This document shows positions 11,421-22,270 of a stretch of 64,000 bases of DNA, one piece after another (within the stretch, counting starts at the first letter, position 1; every line of letters starts with the position of its first letter). The position numbers and the translations under genes are program-made. This DNA is from Todiramphus chloris collaris (Eukaryota; Chordata; Aves; Coraciiformes; Alcedinidae), in assembly GCA_025345505.1 (NCBI GenBank), contig JANVCC010000049.1:9974733-10038732 (forward strand), read 5' to 3'. The notes beneath the pieces are model-generated. The model was not told where the DNA came from. It saw only the letters and a program-made list of their open reading frames with translations, and made no database searches.

Positions 11421-11805
11421 CATACAGGACTGTAATGAGTGACACGGGCATGACCAGGATACCCACCAGCATGTCTGCTACCGCCAAGGACATCAGAAAG
11501 AAGTTTGTAGCATTCTGCAATTTCTTCTCCAAAGACACAGCCATAATTACCAATATGTTCCCCCCAATGGTTAGCAGGATCACAACCAAGATCAGGAGAG
11601 CTGGCCAGTTCTTCTCCCTCATGGACATCCGAGAGACTTCCCCCTTCTCAGAGACATTAAGAGGGTCAGATGTAGGCAAACTCTGATTCAGAGTCAAATT
11701 GCTGCTTAAGGACCAAGCCATTAGACCACCATGCAAACTAAAATCCAGTGTAACAGACACTGCTGTTAAGCTGAGTAATATTCCAATGCTACTTAAAGTG
11801 CTCAT
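11421..11805 (-). CDS. Serotonin 5-HT2-type receptor, first coding exon
   Basis: A 385-nt coding exon giving 128 residues plus one base (phase 1). Serotonin 5-HT2 receptors are Gq-coupled plasma-membrane GPCRs. Visible features: an N-terminal stretch with a hydrophobic run at residues 8-20 (possible signal sequence), glycosylation sequons at Asn36, Asn40 and Asn50, TM1 at about residues 68-91 with the GN(1.50)ILVIMAV core, the ICL1 EKKLQNATN motif typical of 5-HT2 receptors, and TM2 at about 103-128 with LAVAD carrying Asp111 (Asp2.50). The exon ends at Leu-Tyr-Gly|, where the 5-HT2 family has an intron, followed by a consensus GTAAGT donor. ATG at 11805 is chosen because an in-frame TGA lies 13 codons upstream and -3 is A. 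By recall, TM1-TM2 is closest to HTR2A (roughly 80% identical) but too diverged for an avian orthologue, and the N-terminus matches none. Subtype is left open. Confidence 0.93.
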
Positions 11806-11859
11806 CGTCTGGGACTGGTTTTTCTGTTTCTTAACCGTGACTCAGAGATGATCCCTTAT
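11806..11859 (-). other. Presumed 5' UTR upstream of receptor ATG
   Basis: On the minus strand CTGCAATTTAG at 11870-11860 could be a splice acceptor, which would make 11859-11806 the 5' UTR part of the exon. An in-frame TGA is within it. The acceptor has a weak pyrimidine tract, so transcription could equally start or continue farther upstream, where a 102-codon open frame (12139-11831) in another frame would be an upstream ORF. Confidence 0.35.
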
Positions 11860-12508
11860 CTAAATTGCAGGTCCAAGGCAGATGCCGAACTTCATAAAAC
11901 CTGAGCCAGAAAATAATTTGATCTTCCATAGTGAAAAAAGCCTTACAGAAGTTAGCGTGGAACTCTTCTAGTTTCCTTGGGTATGGTGGAAGACAACAAC
12001 TGACCAGCAGCCTCGAGGGAAAGGAGATTTTGCAATCTCCAGCTGGTTTCCAGGTACACCATTCTGAAAAGGAAAGAAAAAGTATATTCTTCACTGACAT
12101 CACAATATACATAAAACCTTTACCGCCATGAAATGACATGCCTATTCTCTTCCTTCCTGCTGGCTAGGTTGTTCTCCAGACTACAAGTAATTTATCTTAT
12201 GGGTACAGACCATGCCTACAATTATGGGGAGAGAGGGAGAAAATAGCATCAGCGTGCTCTGGCTGGTTGAAAGCTGATTATCACTAATTAAATGTTTTGT
12301 GAAACCTGCAAAGGCAAATCTGAAAAGCAAAATATGTTTCAATTGATAGCCACTTCACAGATACTTCTGCCACTGTGTAAAATAGTAATTGGATGAAATT
12401 CCAACCAATCCAGACTGCACAGCCAAAGCAGTGTAAACCAATACCTTAAATGGAAGTGTTTGAATATATTTTGCATATTCTGAAATAAAGCACAGGTGTT
12501 GTAAAGAC
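11860..12508. other. Upstream region of the receptor exon
   Basis: Non-coding on present evidence. It may hold 5' UTR, intron or promoter. I see no CpG island and no clear TATA box on the minus strand at a useful distance. Confidence 0.35.
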
Positions 12509-12898
12509 CCTCAGATGTTAATGAGTAACTCCCCTATAACAATAAAGGTTGCCATTAGTTTTTATTGGGAAATGAATGCTGGATAAGACACAACATATAA
12601 TAGGTAACATCATCCAATGCTATGTTATCAATCTCTCCAAATCAACAGATAGCAAAGAGTTAAGAGAAGAGTAAGAAAAACTGTTTTGAAAGCTGAGCAG
12701 TTATTTCTGCTCTGCTTCATCCATTTTTGTGCCACTGTGCCTCCGTGCTGATTCTCAGCACACAGCTGGGCCAGTAAGCCCATTCTCACCAGCCTGCTGC
12801 CCAGGACTATTGCCCTGCACGTGCAAGTATCGTCACCCTCATCACACACACAGTTGGCAGGATAGATTTCCTCAGAGAATCTCACATGACAGTAAGGG
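12509..12898 (-). repeat. Segmental duplication, copy A
   Basis: About 390 bp matching 14569-14956 in the same orientation, roughly 96% identical by eye (about 14 substitutions, a 5-base gap and a 1-base gap). The first 60 bases are more diverged than the rest. Copy A contains most of the Cys-rich ORF and its AATAAA. Confidence 0.93.
12561..12566 (-). promoter_or_regulatory. Polyadenylation signal AATAAA behind the Cys-rich ORF
   Basis: TTTATT on the plus strand is AATAAA on the minus strand, 61 nt past the stop codon of the ORF at 12628-12993. The same signal is kept in the duplicated copy (14622-14627). Confidence 0.5.
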
Positions 12899-12993
12899 CA
12901 GGTCAGATTACATCCCTTGACTGCCCTGTATATTACATATACAGGCCAGAAAGCATCACGCTGCTGCCTCAGGAGTCCATTAGTCTCACACAT
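12628..12993 (-). CDS. Unrecognised Cys-rich ORF with C-terminal hydrophobic tail; candidate terminal exon
   Basis: I do not recognise this 121-residue frame. It has nine cysteines in its central and C-terminal part: Cys28, then a CPYC pair (32 and 35), 48, 50, 57, 59, 78 and 99. Sequons at Asn29 and Asn98 and a hydrophobic run at about 104-118, ending Trp-Arg-Asp, suggest a secreted-side Cys-rich domain held by a tail anchor or GPI signal. The stop codon is followed after 61 nt by AATAAA, as in a short terminal exon. The first Met is preceded four codons earlier by an in-frame TGA. The true 5' boundary may be a splice acceptor (for example ...GCTGAGTTAG just before it). It lies 0.8 kb upstream of the receptor exon on the same strand but is a separate frame. 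Its last ~270 nt recur at 14569-14956 as a broken copy. It could still be a chance ORF or an unknown repeat. Confidence 0.4.
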   Translation of the reverse strand: MCETNGLLRQQRDAFWPVYVIYRAVKGCNLTCPYCHVRFSEEIYPANCVCDEGDDTCTCRAIVLGSRLVRMGLLAQLCAENQHGGTVAQKWMKQSRNNCSAFKTVFLTLLLTLCYLLIWRD

Positions 12994-14568
12994 TGACCTA
13001 ACTCAGCAAATTAAACATACTCTTAACTTCAGTCACATGGCTACACTCACTGAGGCCAAGGGCATGTATTCCCAATCCTGGCTAAATGACATCCTCAGGA
13101 ACTCAATTGCTTTGACTGACAATCCTGTACAACTCATGAAAACAGCAGCTTTGCTTTATATTTCCATTGCATCAAAGTCAGGATCCTAACACCCATGTAC
13201 AGCATAGGGCTAAAAGCACAGAAGGAAACCAGTTAGAAGAGCAACAGAAAAAGTGCCACACATTGCATGGACATGAACCAGCAAGTATGCATGTAACTAT
13301 TTTGAGCATATTCTCAACTTTCTGGGTAGTCCACAGGAAAAGAGCTGCTCTATCACCGTTAAATAATTAACTATATAAAAGTCAGATTTTAGCCCTTGAA
13401 TACATTGTGGCACACATGTGACACAGCAATTTGCTATGCAGGCATCAAAAGCTAAATGTAATTCATGGGATTACATTAGATTTTACGTAAAATAAGCATT
13501 CAGAGTCCTATAATAAAATGTTTAACATTCATGGGGATTTTGGAAACTTACTAATGGGCTTTGTGCACAAAAATGTTTCTTAAATGAGCAGTGCATACAA
13601 TGAATCCAGATTTGCTTCTGCTTTATAGTTAATTACTCCCAAAGGGTCTCTAAACCTCATATTTAGGCAGAAGTTTTGCACTATGTGCACAGAAAATAAT
13701 TTTGCATCTGCACATGCAGATGATTTAGCTAGCAGTCACTGGACCATTTATTTTTCCAACTTAGCTGGTCTGAAAAATAAGTCTCTAGAAAGTTTAAAAA
13801 TACTTCAGAGTATTTTTTTTTTCAAAACACAGCTTTAAAGTAAAAGCTGTGAACAAAATTAACCATTTCACCAAATCACCTTTCCACAGTGAAGGAGACA
13901 CTAGGCAACTTTGTGGCTTTGCTGTTCAGGACACCCCCATTAAATCCAGTGGGAATTTCTGGGTCTCCAGAAACTCTGTCTTTGGCCCTGTGACTTGGGC
14001 ACTCCTGATTGTGCCACAGTAATACTTCGTCAGAATGAGCGGAAAGTTCATGCCCAAAAATGAAGACATGGTCAGACAGTGGGATGTTCAGTTCTTACTT
14101 CTTCCCAGGTCTTAAATCGTGGAGGTTTTGGAAAAGATGACACTACCACCAATCTTGCTACAGAGCTGAATGTGCTTGATGTTCCTGGAATATGCTAATT
14201 GAGGTAGCCAAAGGAACATGGGCAGGGAGATGCCTCAACTGTGATTCATAAAAAAACCCAACCAAACAAAACAACTTAACTGAAAGATTTCTGCACTAAA
14301 AATGTCTAATTTTATAACTGCTCAAAACTGAATTCTGAACTGGTCAGTAGGGTTTGTGAATTTCACAAATGTATTTGCAATAAAATTTTCATCCATAAAT
14401 GATGTTGCACAGGAGTATGTAGCTGGAAATATCAGTAGGCAGAATTATCACTTGCTTATTCATCAGTTTTATTGTTAAAAATAAAATGTATGTTCTTTGT
14501 CTACTGATGTTCCGCAAAACAAGGGGCTTCACAATTATACCACTCACAATTTTCTTTGAATTAAATGG
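12994..14568. other. Non-coding spacer between duplicate copies
   Basis: AT-rich sequence with short A/T runs. No further exon or repeat recognised. Confidence 0.4.
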
Positions 14569-14956
14569 TCCTCAGATGCTAATGATTAACTCCCCTATAA
14601 TAATGAAGGCTACCATTTGTTTTTATTGGGAAATGAATGCTGGATAAGACACGACATATAATAGGTAACATCATCCAATGCTATGTTATCAATCTCTCCA
14701 AATCAACAGACAGCAATGAGTTAAGAGTAAGGAAAACTGTTTTGAAAGCTGAGCAGTTATTTCTGCTCTGCTTCATCCATTTTTGTGCCACTGTGCCTCT
14801 GTGCTGATTCTCAGCACACAGCTGGGCCAGTAAAGCCCATTCTCACCAGCCTGCTGCCCAGGACTATTGCCCTGCACGTGCAAGTATCGTCACCCTCATC
14901 ACACACACAGTTGGCAGGATAGATTTCCTCAGAGAATCTCACATGACAATAAGGGT
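14569..14956 (-). pseudogene. Duplicate copy B of the Cys-rich ORF, frameshifted
   Basis: Same strand and order as copy A (12509-12898). An extra A in the plus-strand AGTAAAGCCC (about 14831-14835) shifts the minus-strand frame after the Arg-Met-Gly residues and brings an early TGA. A 5-base deletion near 14726 further changes the hydrophobic tail. The N-terminal part of the ORF (upstream of the CHVRFSEE segment) is not duplicated. AATAAA is retained. This copy looks non-functional. Confidence 0.65.
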
Positions 14957-15019
14957 AAGGACATCAGTGTAAAAGGGTTTTTCAAAAGTGATACAGATTT
15001 TATCCAAGGTTATAATGGT

Positions 15020-15046
15020 AAAAAAAAAAAAAAAAAAAAAAAAAAT
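15020..15046 (+). repeat. Poly(A) tract, 27 A
   Basis: Uninterrupted run of 27 A, 63 bases beyond the end of duplicate copy B. It could be a simple slippage tract or the scar of a retroposition event. Confidence 0.95.
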
Positions 15047-16989
15047 TAAAACTCCTTCATCTCAATTGCCTTAAAATCAATAAAGGTAGCATTTGTGTAT
15101 TCATTTTGAAAAACAATACATGAGAATTTGAGTAAAGCAATGTTTAAGATTGGGCTCCACCATCAGAACGAAACATTCTATTGGTTTGTTAGTACTTTTT
15201 TTGTTGTTTTTTAACATGGATTCTGCCTTGAAGTCATCAGCTTTATTATTCACTGCATCCCTCAGTAACCACAAGGTAAAGCTTTATTCCTTCAGCTAGC
15301 CTTCTAAGCACATCACTGTACCAGAAAAAACATTAAATTTTATTCATTATTTCTGCATATATTTAAGAAATATCTCCATAATTTTAAAATAAAACCTGTG
15401 CCTTACACAAATTTTCCCCCAATAGCTAACTTCAAAGCACACATATTGTATTTTGTGGTCAATCATCAATTCCAGTTCAACCTACTACTGACAGTCTGTA
15501 AAATTATAATTTAAACATTCACCAAAGCCAAGTTCTCGTCTATGCCACTTACTTTTTGATACCTCTGGGAGTATTCACCATCATTACTCTTTCTGAAAGG
15601 AAGAAAAATTCCTCTACCTTTCTTGGAATAAATACAATTATTTTTTCATTTGAATTAAATGCATTCATCCTTAGTTGTTTTATCCTCAAAGCTCAGAACA
15701 CTTTTTACTGGAGCCAACTGCTGAGAACTTGAGATGCTCCCCAGCCCACAGTTAGGATCCTGCCTCTCCTGGACGGATTGCAGAGCTCCTGTGCTCTTCT
15801 AAATCAGTTCATAACTCTCTGGGACTCATAGCCTGAATGCTAACAATATGCATTAGAAATTGGTTAAGAAACCATGGATTATCAATTTAGCCCATAAAAA
15901 GAACCTGAGTCTCAAGCAAATTCAGAAATGAGAGCAATATGTTAATTGATGGTAAGTCTTGTTATAAACAAACAGAAGTACTTAATGATTAAAAGCAATA
16001 ACTTTCAGCAATTCCCTCCCTGCAATAAAACAAGCAACATCCAATGCATCGTCAAAGGCACAAAGACCACATATAAGTCATAAATTCAGCAATATTCAGT
16101 TCTCTGAGTCGCATACACATTTCATACATAAGCAGATGAAAGCCAACAAGGTCTTAAAGATCAAACGTATTTTTAAATCAAAAGTTTTTCCTTCAGCTTT
16201 GGGTTTGATGGTAGACCTTCAGAAGGCTAGAAATAAACCTGAATTTGAGTGAACTGAACAGCAAGTACTGCAATTTTTGACAGGAAATCAGTTGCAGATA
16301 GTTCACAACTATCTGAGCACAATAGTCAGCTGATGTAAATTGTTATGAACCATGAAATACTTTACAAAATGTTAAATTATTTTAGATTATATAATAGGAT
16401 ATACAATTGAGGCTGAAGGCAGATTTATGGATTCGTTCATTATTCTAAAATCAATATTTTCTACTATTTGCATCTTTACTAATTTATTTTTTTTAATTCA
16501 TTATCAGATAAATTTTCAACTTTCTTTGAAACAGAAAGTTGTTTAAAAATATATATATCTTTTCATAGCACCCTTGCAAGGGTCCCTTTTGTTTTAGTGA
16601 ATGAACAAATTATATTAATGGAATTCTGTATTTGAGGCACGTGCAACTCAGCATTCTCCTTTTTGTTCTGCAGCACTAAGACACATCCTTATTTCTGTGC
16701 AGACCTATTTTTAAATGGTGAGTATGCAGCAAGTCTAACAGGGACCATCACGTGATTAGGGCTGAACCACATGAAGTACTGGATTTGCTTCAGCCCAGAA
16801 AAATGTCATTGAATGGGGTTATATCTGCTGTCTACATCTACATGATGGTGCTTACAGGGAAGACAGTGAGATCTTCCAGGAGCTGCACAGCCAAACAAGA
16901 AGAAACAACTGTCACAGTGATAGATCTAAGGAAATAATCTATAAAATAGGAAAAAAAAACCCAAACCAGATAAAAGAAATCACAGTAAG
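15047..16989. other. Non-coding sequence, no feature recognised
   Basis: AT-rich and unique-looking, with homopolymer runs only. Confidence 0.4.
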
Positions 16990-17160
16990 GGTGGTCAGGC
17001 AAGAGAAGTGGGTCACAGAGAGACTACAGTATCTCCGTCCTTGGAGATTCTCAAAACACGATTACCCTCAGACACCCGATCTAACTCTGAAGTTAATCCT
17101 GCCTTGAGCATGGGGTTGTTCCAGCCTATATTATTCCACGATTGGATCAGGAATGTGCTT
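16990..17160 (+). mobile_element. Decayed CR1 3'-UTR fragment
   Basis: The stretch CCGTCCTTGGAGATTCTCAA (17036-17055), followed by a CTGCCTTGAGCATGGGGTTG block (about 17099-17118), follows the order of the CR1 3' UTR (CATCCTTGGAGATATTCAA ... TGAGCAGGGGGTTGGACTAG). It is strongly diverged and has lost its octamer tail. Confidence 0.6.
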
Positions 17161-18859
17161 CTGAGCAAAGCTGTCCAACAGGGGGAGTATTGAGCACCCA
17201 TCCCCAGGTATGCATCCTATGCTTGACCCTACTACTCAAACTTAGGATAGGACCAACACATCATGTTCCCTCTTAAAGGCCAGAAATAAAACTGCATGCC
17301 CAGGTGGGAGAGCATAACCATGAGGACCCGAGTCTATATGATGTGGGGACCAGGGTGCTACAGCTGCATGAACACATGCTCATTACACTTTGGAGATGCA
17401 CACAGTGATGCCAAGTCCTCACCACTGGTCACATTTTGTGGTTACAGATGCCTGAGGAATTTTTAAAGTACATTTTGAAAAGTATATTCTGAAAAGTGGC
17501 ACTTTTAGAAAACCCCAATTTGTTTTACTGACTTCATAGCATCAGGAAATCTTCCTGTCTTTTGAAAGCAATACATGCACTATCAACACAGAGGCACCTT
17601 TTCACAATCATTTCATCAGGAAAAGAAAAAAAACTCAAAATCTAACGATTTTTCTGTAGATACCCACTTCAAAATGAACTGAAGATGCAGTCCAGAGAAG
17701 TGCTTAAGCTTACTTTTAAATACTTTCCAGAGTTACTTTTGAACTGGGAACCATATTACCAGCACCTTGATTAGGGACTTGCTTTCCAAAAAAGCATTTA
17801 ATATTTCCTCTTCAGTTTTGCAAGAAATTCTGGATTTTTTCCCAGCAGGTACTAGAGATGTCTAAAAAACACTTAAGGCCTTAGGAAAATGTCCCCAAAC
17901 ACAGCTTTCTATCACCACTTTTTAATTCCAACACAGAAAATAACTATTTAATTACCTGCAAACTAAAAAAAAGAACATTTCACTTTTTCACAGCAAGAGG
18001 AAAATGGATTTTCTCAGATACAAGCTCAAGTAATGATATTTTGTATGGTAATAATAATGAATCACTACCGTTCTGTCCAAAACCAAATAAAATTAGTTTC
18101 CCTCTCTGTATCTTCCCTCATACTGAACCAGAAAGACATTAATTTAATTTCCGAACATTTCAAGGTCATACCAGCACACAGAAGAGATCTTAGTCTACCT
18201 TCTGGCAGTAAGACTAGCATCCTTATTTTTCATTTTCCCTTGGTAGAAAAGCACCTGGGAATCTCACAAGAAGATGTAGGTACTCTGCTACTCCTTGCAA
18301 TGATAAACTTGCTCTAACAGCAAAGCCACTACTATATACTATAGTACATATAACAAAATAAATCTGAGTCTCAACACGTACTGTCCTCACTTCTTGGAAT
18401 GGTTACATCATAGTTTACATCATAGTTGTTCATATTCTCTATGTGTAGGTATCACTCCTTTTTTTTAATTTTTCTTTTTTTTTTTTAAATGTGCTGTGGC
18501 TGAAATTCACCTTTGTGAAAAAGAACATGTAAGCATCCCTCAGCCCCCTTGGCAGGTATATTTTGGGATTCCTGCTATTGTGTGGGATGTTTACGTGCCA
18601 CTACACATGGAGTTGTGAATTAAAAATTAAAATTTTCTTCGTCATTTTTGATAAATAACTGAAAGCATTCAATATCAGCATTAAAAAGTCAGTACTTGCT
18701 ATAGGCATTGTGTGTATTTGCTCCCTGGCACACCAAGGTTTGAGAGTCTGCATAATCACCCAAGGCAGCTCTTGCGGCTGTAAAGATGCCCTTCTGCCAC
18801 CACTATTGTGACATTCCCTCCGTCCCTTTTTAATTCAGCCACACAATGTGGTAAACATT
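17161..18859. other. Non-coding sequence, no feature recognised
   Basis: Contains a short tandem duplication TTACATCATAGT at 18403-18426 and T-rich runs near 18460-18486. No gene recognised. Confidence 0.4.
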
Positions 18860-19598
18860 TGTCTTGATTTGAGCTAGACCAGAACTAATTCTGCTCAGTG
18901 ATTTCATTTTTTAGCTAAATCTCTAAGTAACTGCACTTTCTGAAGTAATGGACAATTTTTGAAGACAGTTTTGGCTTCAAGAAGTGGTAATGTTTGTTGT
19001 TTATAGTCACGACCAAGGATTGGTGTGTAGACAGGCTCTTACTTACACCTGTTCCTGTGCAGACCAAGGTCACTGCTAAATTTTGTGTAATACATTGGGA
19101 TGCTGTAAAGCAAGAGGTCACAGCTATAGGGAGAAGCAGACAGGAAAGGTGACCCAAACCTGGCCAACAAGGTATTCTATTTGTATATGTCATACTCAGT
19201 ATAAAGCTGAGGGACCACAAGGGTTAAGCAATTTTCGTCAATGGCCAGGACTCCATCCATTGTACTGCCTTCGATCCCAACATGTACATTCCTGAATCCA
19301 GTTCCCATATGCCACTGAGTCCAGCCGCCAGTGCCTGCCCTGTGACACCAGTGGTGACTGTGACATAATTACCATCAAGGGGTTGAATTTGACATTGGGA
19401 TTTTCATATATATCGTATACATATATACACATGTGTATATATATTTAATTTTATTGTTATTTTTTCATTAAAGCCACATTAGTTTTCTTTTCCAATCTCT
19501 CCCTTATTCCCTTTCTCTTCCCCTTCCAGGAAGGGAGAAAGGTTGATAGAAAGTGTCTGTCCTTGACCTAAGGGCGAGCCCAGCCCTAACCTTTGACA
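18860..19598 (+). mobile_element. Solo LTR, ERVL-type, 739 bp
   Basis: Starts TGTCTTGATTTGAGC and ends CCTAACCTTTGACA, the TG...CA ends of a bird ERVL LTR. The flanks ACATT (18855-18859) and ACATC (19599-19603) form a 5-bp target duplication with one mismatch. A TATA-like GTATAAAGC lies at about 19200 and an ATTAAA signal near 19468, giving plus orientation. No retroviral coding sequence adjoins it, so it is a recombined solo LTR. A 22-bp perfect AT-rich palindrome lies near 19418-19443. Confidence 0.88.
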
Positions 19599-19886
19599 AC
19601 ATCAAAAGTATCATTGGTGGAACATCTTATGTGGTAGGTATTATACCCTTGGCTTTTCCAGGTGGTTGTAGTAAAGTACTATTTAATTCTTTCCTACTCT
19701 TCTCTCTTAAATGCTTTGCATCACAGCTCTTTGTTTACAGCATTAAGGTCTGGAAGTAAGCACTTGCAATGTTTTCTCCCAAAATAAAACACAATAAAAC
19801 AGAGCAAAACACACTTGTCTGACTTTCTGTATCCAACTTTTTGCAGGTTTTAAAGGCACACATACTTAAAAAGCTCCATAATAAAA

Positions 19887-19920
19887 ACTCCATAAACTCA
19901 CTCCATAAACTCACTCCATA
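19887..19920 (+). repeat. Short tandem repeat, 13-bp unit
   Basis: ACTCCATAAACTC repeated about 2.5 times, ending in a partial unit ACTCCATA. Confidence 0.8.
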
Positions 19921-20877
19921 ATTTTCAGCAGTTTTTGCAGCACAGTTCTCTATCCCATGTGTGGCTGAGTGTCTTCATAATTTTAATTTACCATATTACC
20001 AGTATGCATGCACTTGTAGGAAAACAAACCTAAATATATACATGCATCTAAATAACAAGCAATCATGAAGTGATTTATTTTCAAATTATGTTTTTTTGGG
20101 AAATGCCACATTCAATATAAATGAACCTGACACTCTTAGGTTACTGTGCATATTTTGCAATAGTAACAGAGAGCAGCAGTCCATCTGGAAAGGAAGAACA
20201 TGAATATTCACCAGGTCTGATCATGAATCACAGCACGAACATACACACGCAATTACATAAAACACATGTGCCCATTTTTAGGGGAACAGTGGTGACTCAG
20301 CCATTAGTAAGGCACATTTCTTAAGCAAGAAATCATTTGAAGTTGCATTTGTAGCTTTCTTCTCACTCCAGCTCTATGTCTTCCGAAATCACACTGGTTT
20401 GGTAACGTCACTCATTCTCTAATGAGGAAACTGGGATTTATTATGCAGTGATGTGGGGACACATGTGATGCAGAAAGACGCTCCTCTCCACTTTGTGCAT
20501 GGACACTGTGCTCAGACAGCTTGAGCTGTTGTGCTTGTGCACAGCCTAATGTTCACCATGGGGTTCACGCAGCTGAAATTGCTTCTCCCTTAAGTTAACT
20601 TCCAGTAAGCACCAGAACCAGCAGAACTCTCTCACTCAAAGCACAGTGAGATTTATATTTTGAATTCTAAGATGCTTAATAGAGGCCTCCTACCAAATGT
20701 GGTGGTGCATTATTAATATACACCAGAGACTGTCCTGTGTGCTGCCAGTATGCCTGAGGAAAAAAAAAAAAGGAAACAAAAAACCCAAACACCACCACCA
20801 CAAGATAAAACACACCAAATAAACATGCACTCAAAGAACACTGCAAAAATGCAAGATGGGGTTATTTTTCCTTTTCT

Positions 20878-20897
20878 TTTTTTTTTTTTTTTGGGCG

Positions 20898-20929
<32 letters not shown>
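20878..20929 (+). repeat. T-run joined to (TG)n microsatellite
   Basis: About 15 T, then GGGCGGGG, then about 14 TG units (20901-20929), followed by GGTTTGTTGGTTGG-type sequence. It is a simple-sequence block and the apparent ORFs across it are artefacts. Confidence 0.95.
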
Positions 20930-20932
<3 letters not shown>

Positions 20933-21678
20933 GTTGGGGTTTTTTTGGTTTGTTGGTTGGTTGTGGGTTTTTTTTCTTTTCCTTGGAAAACTGATACATA
21001 TGGACCTGAAAGGGGATGACTGACAGTATAAATTCAAGAAGCCAGCACTTCTCACATCTAAATATATCACAACTGGATATTTTGGTAAGTCAGTACTAAG
21101 GGAAGTCCCAAAGACAAAAGTAGGTACAAAACTCTTAACAACAGATATTAAAAAAAGACAAAGAACCACATCAGACTGACATGGTTAAAAGAACTGGTAT
21201 GTGCAATGCCTGCATTTAAAGGTATAGAATGATTCACACAATTAGAAACCTCTTAGTTTGACCTTAATTAGGCAAAATTTCAGAACAAGTTTTAAAATGA
21301 AAATTTAAGACATGAAGATGCATAGAAAGTGCTATAAATGGGACATGTTTCCCCAGACGTACATTGTGAAAGTCTTGACTTGGAGTCTTGGGATTTTGCT
21401 TGTTATTTAACAGCCTATTCTCTATACACACACAGGAAGAAAAAGAAAAGAAAAAAAAAACAAAACAAAACAAAAATCAGTGGTTCTAATTTACATGGAC
21501 TTCATTACATCATTTGATATTGTGTCACCAGGGAAATTGTTAGGTAAACTCCAGAGAAAACGACAAACAGAGCAATTAAGAAATTGGCATGAAATGGGTT
21601 GCAGAGCAGATGAAAATAGATTGGACTGAAAATTCAAACCCTGGTCTGGAAATAAGCTGCTTGTTGGGGTTGGCTAGG

Positions 21679-22270
21679 TGTCATGGTTTAACCCCAGCCA
21701 GCAACTAAGCTCTACACAGCCACTCACTCACTCCCCTCACAGTAGGATGGGGAAGAGAATTGGAAAGGTAAAAATGAGGAAACTCATGGGTTGAGATTAA
21801 AGCAGTTTAATAGGTAAACCAAAAGCTGTGCACACAAGCAACGCAAAATAAGGAATTAATTCCCCACTTCCCATTGTCAGGCAGGTGCTCAGCCATCTCC
21901 AGGAAAGCAGGGCTCCATCATGTGTAGTAGTTACTTGGAAAGACAAAAAAACATCATCACTCTGAATGTGTTCCCCCCCTTCCACCGCATTTTCTCAGCT
22001 TTATATGCCGAGGATGATGTCACATGGTATGGAATATCCCTTTGGGCAGCTTCCCTGGCTGTGTCTCCTCTCAACTTCTTGTCCACCCCCAGCCTACTTG
22101 CTGGTGGGGTAGGGTGAGTAGCAGAAGAGACCTTGACTCTGTGTAAGCATCACTCAGCAGAACTAAAACATCCACATATTATCAACGATGCTTCCAGCAG
22201 AAATCCAAAATATAGTCCCATTCTAGCTACTGTAAAGGAAATTAACTCTATCCCAGCCAAACCCAGGACA
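21679..22270 (-). mobile_element. Solo LTR, ERVL-type, 592 bp
   Basis: On the minus strand it starts TGTCCTGGGTTTGGCTGGG and ends GGGTTAAACCATGACA, a very common neoavian ERVL LTR type. Flanks CTAGG (21674-21678) and CAAGG (22271-22275) match at 4 of 5 positions, as expected for a 5-bp target duplication. A minus-strand TATAAAGC lies near 22002-22009, and an ATTAAA signal near 21808, in the right order. No internal retroviral sequence is present. Confidence 0.88.

Larger units (their letters stand above)
19599..21678. other. Non-coding sequence with simple repeats
   Basis: Contains a 13-bp unit tandem repeat (19887-19920) and the T/TG tract at 20878-20929, plus A-rich and T-rich runs. No gene recognised. 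Confidence 0.4.

Noticed and set aside
11831-12139. 102-codon minus-strand frame upstream of the receptor exon
   Set aside because: It is out of frame with the receptor, has no family motif, and is better read as 5' UTR or intron (at most an upstream ORF).
20750-21169. Open frames across 20.75-21.17 kb with runs of Cys-Val or His-Thr
   Set aside because: They are translations of the (TG)n microsatellite and flanking homopolymers.
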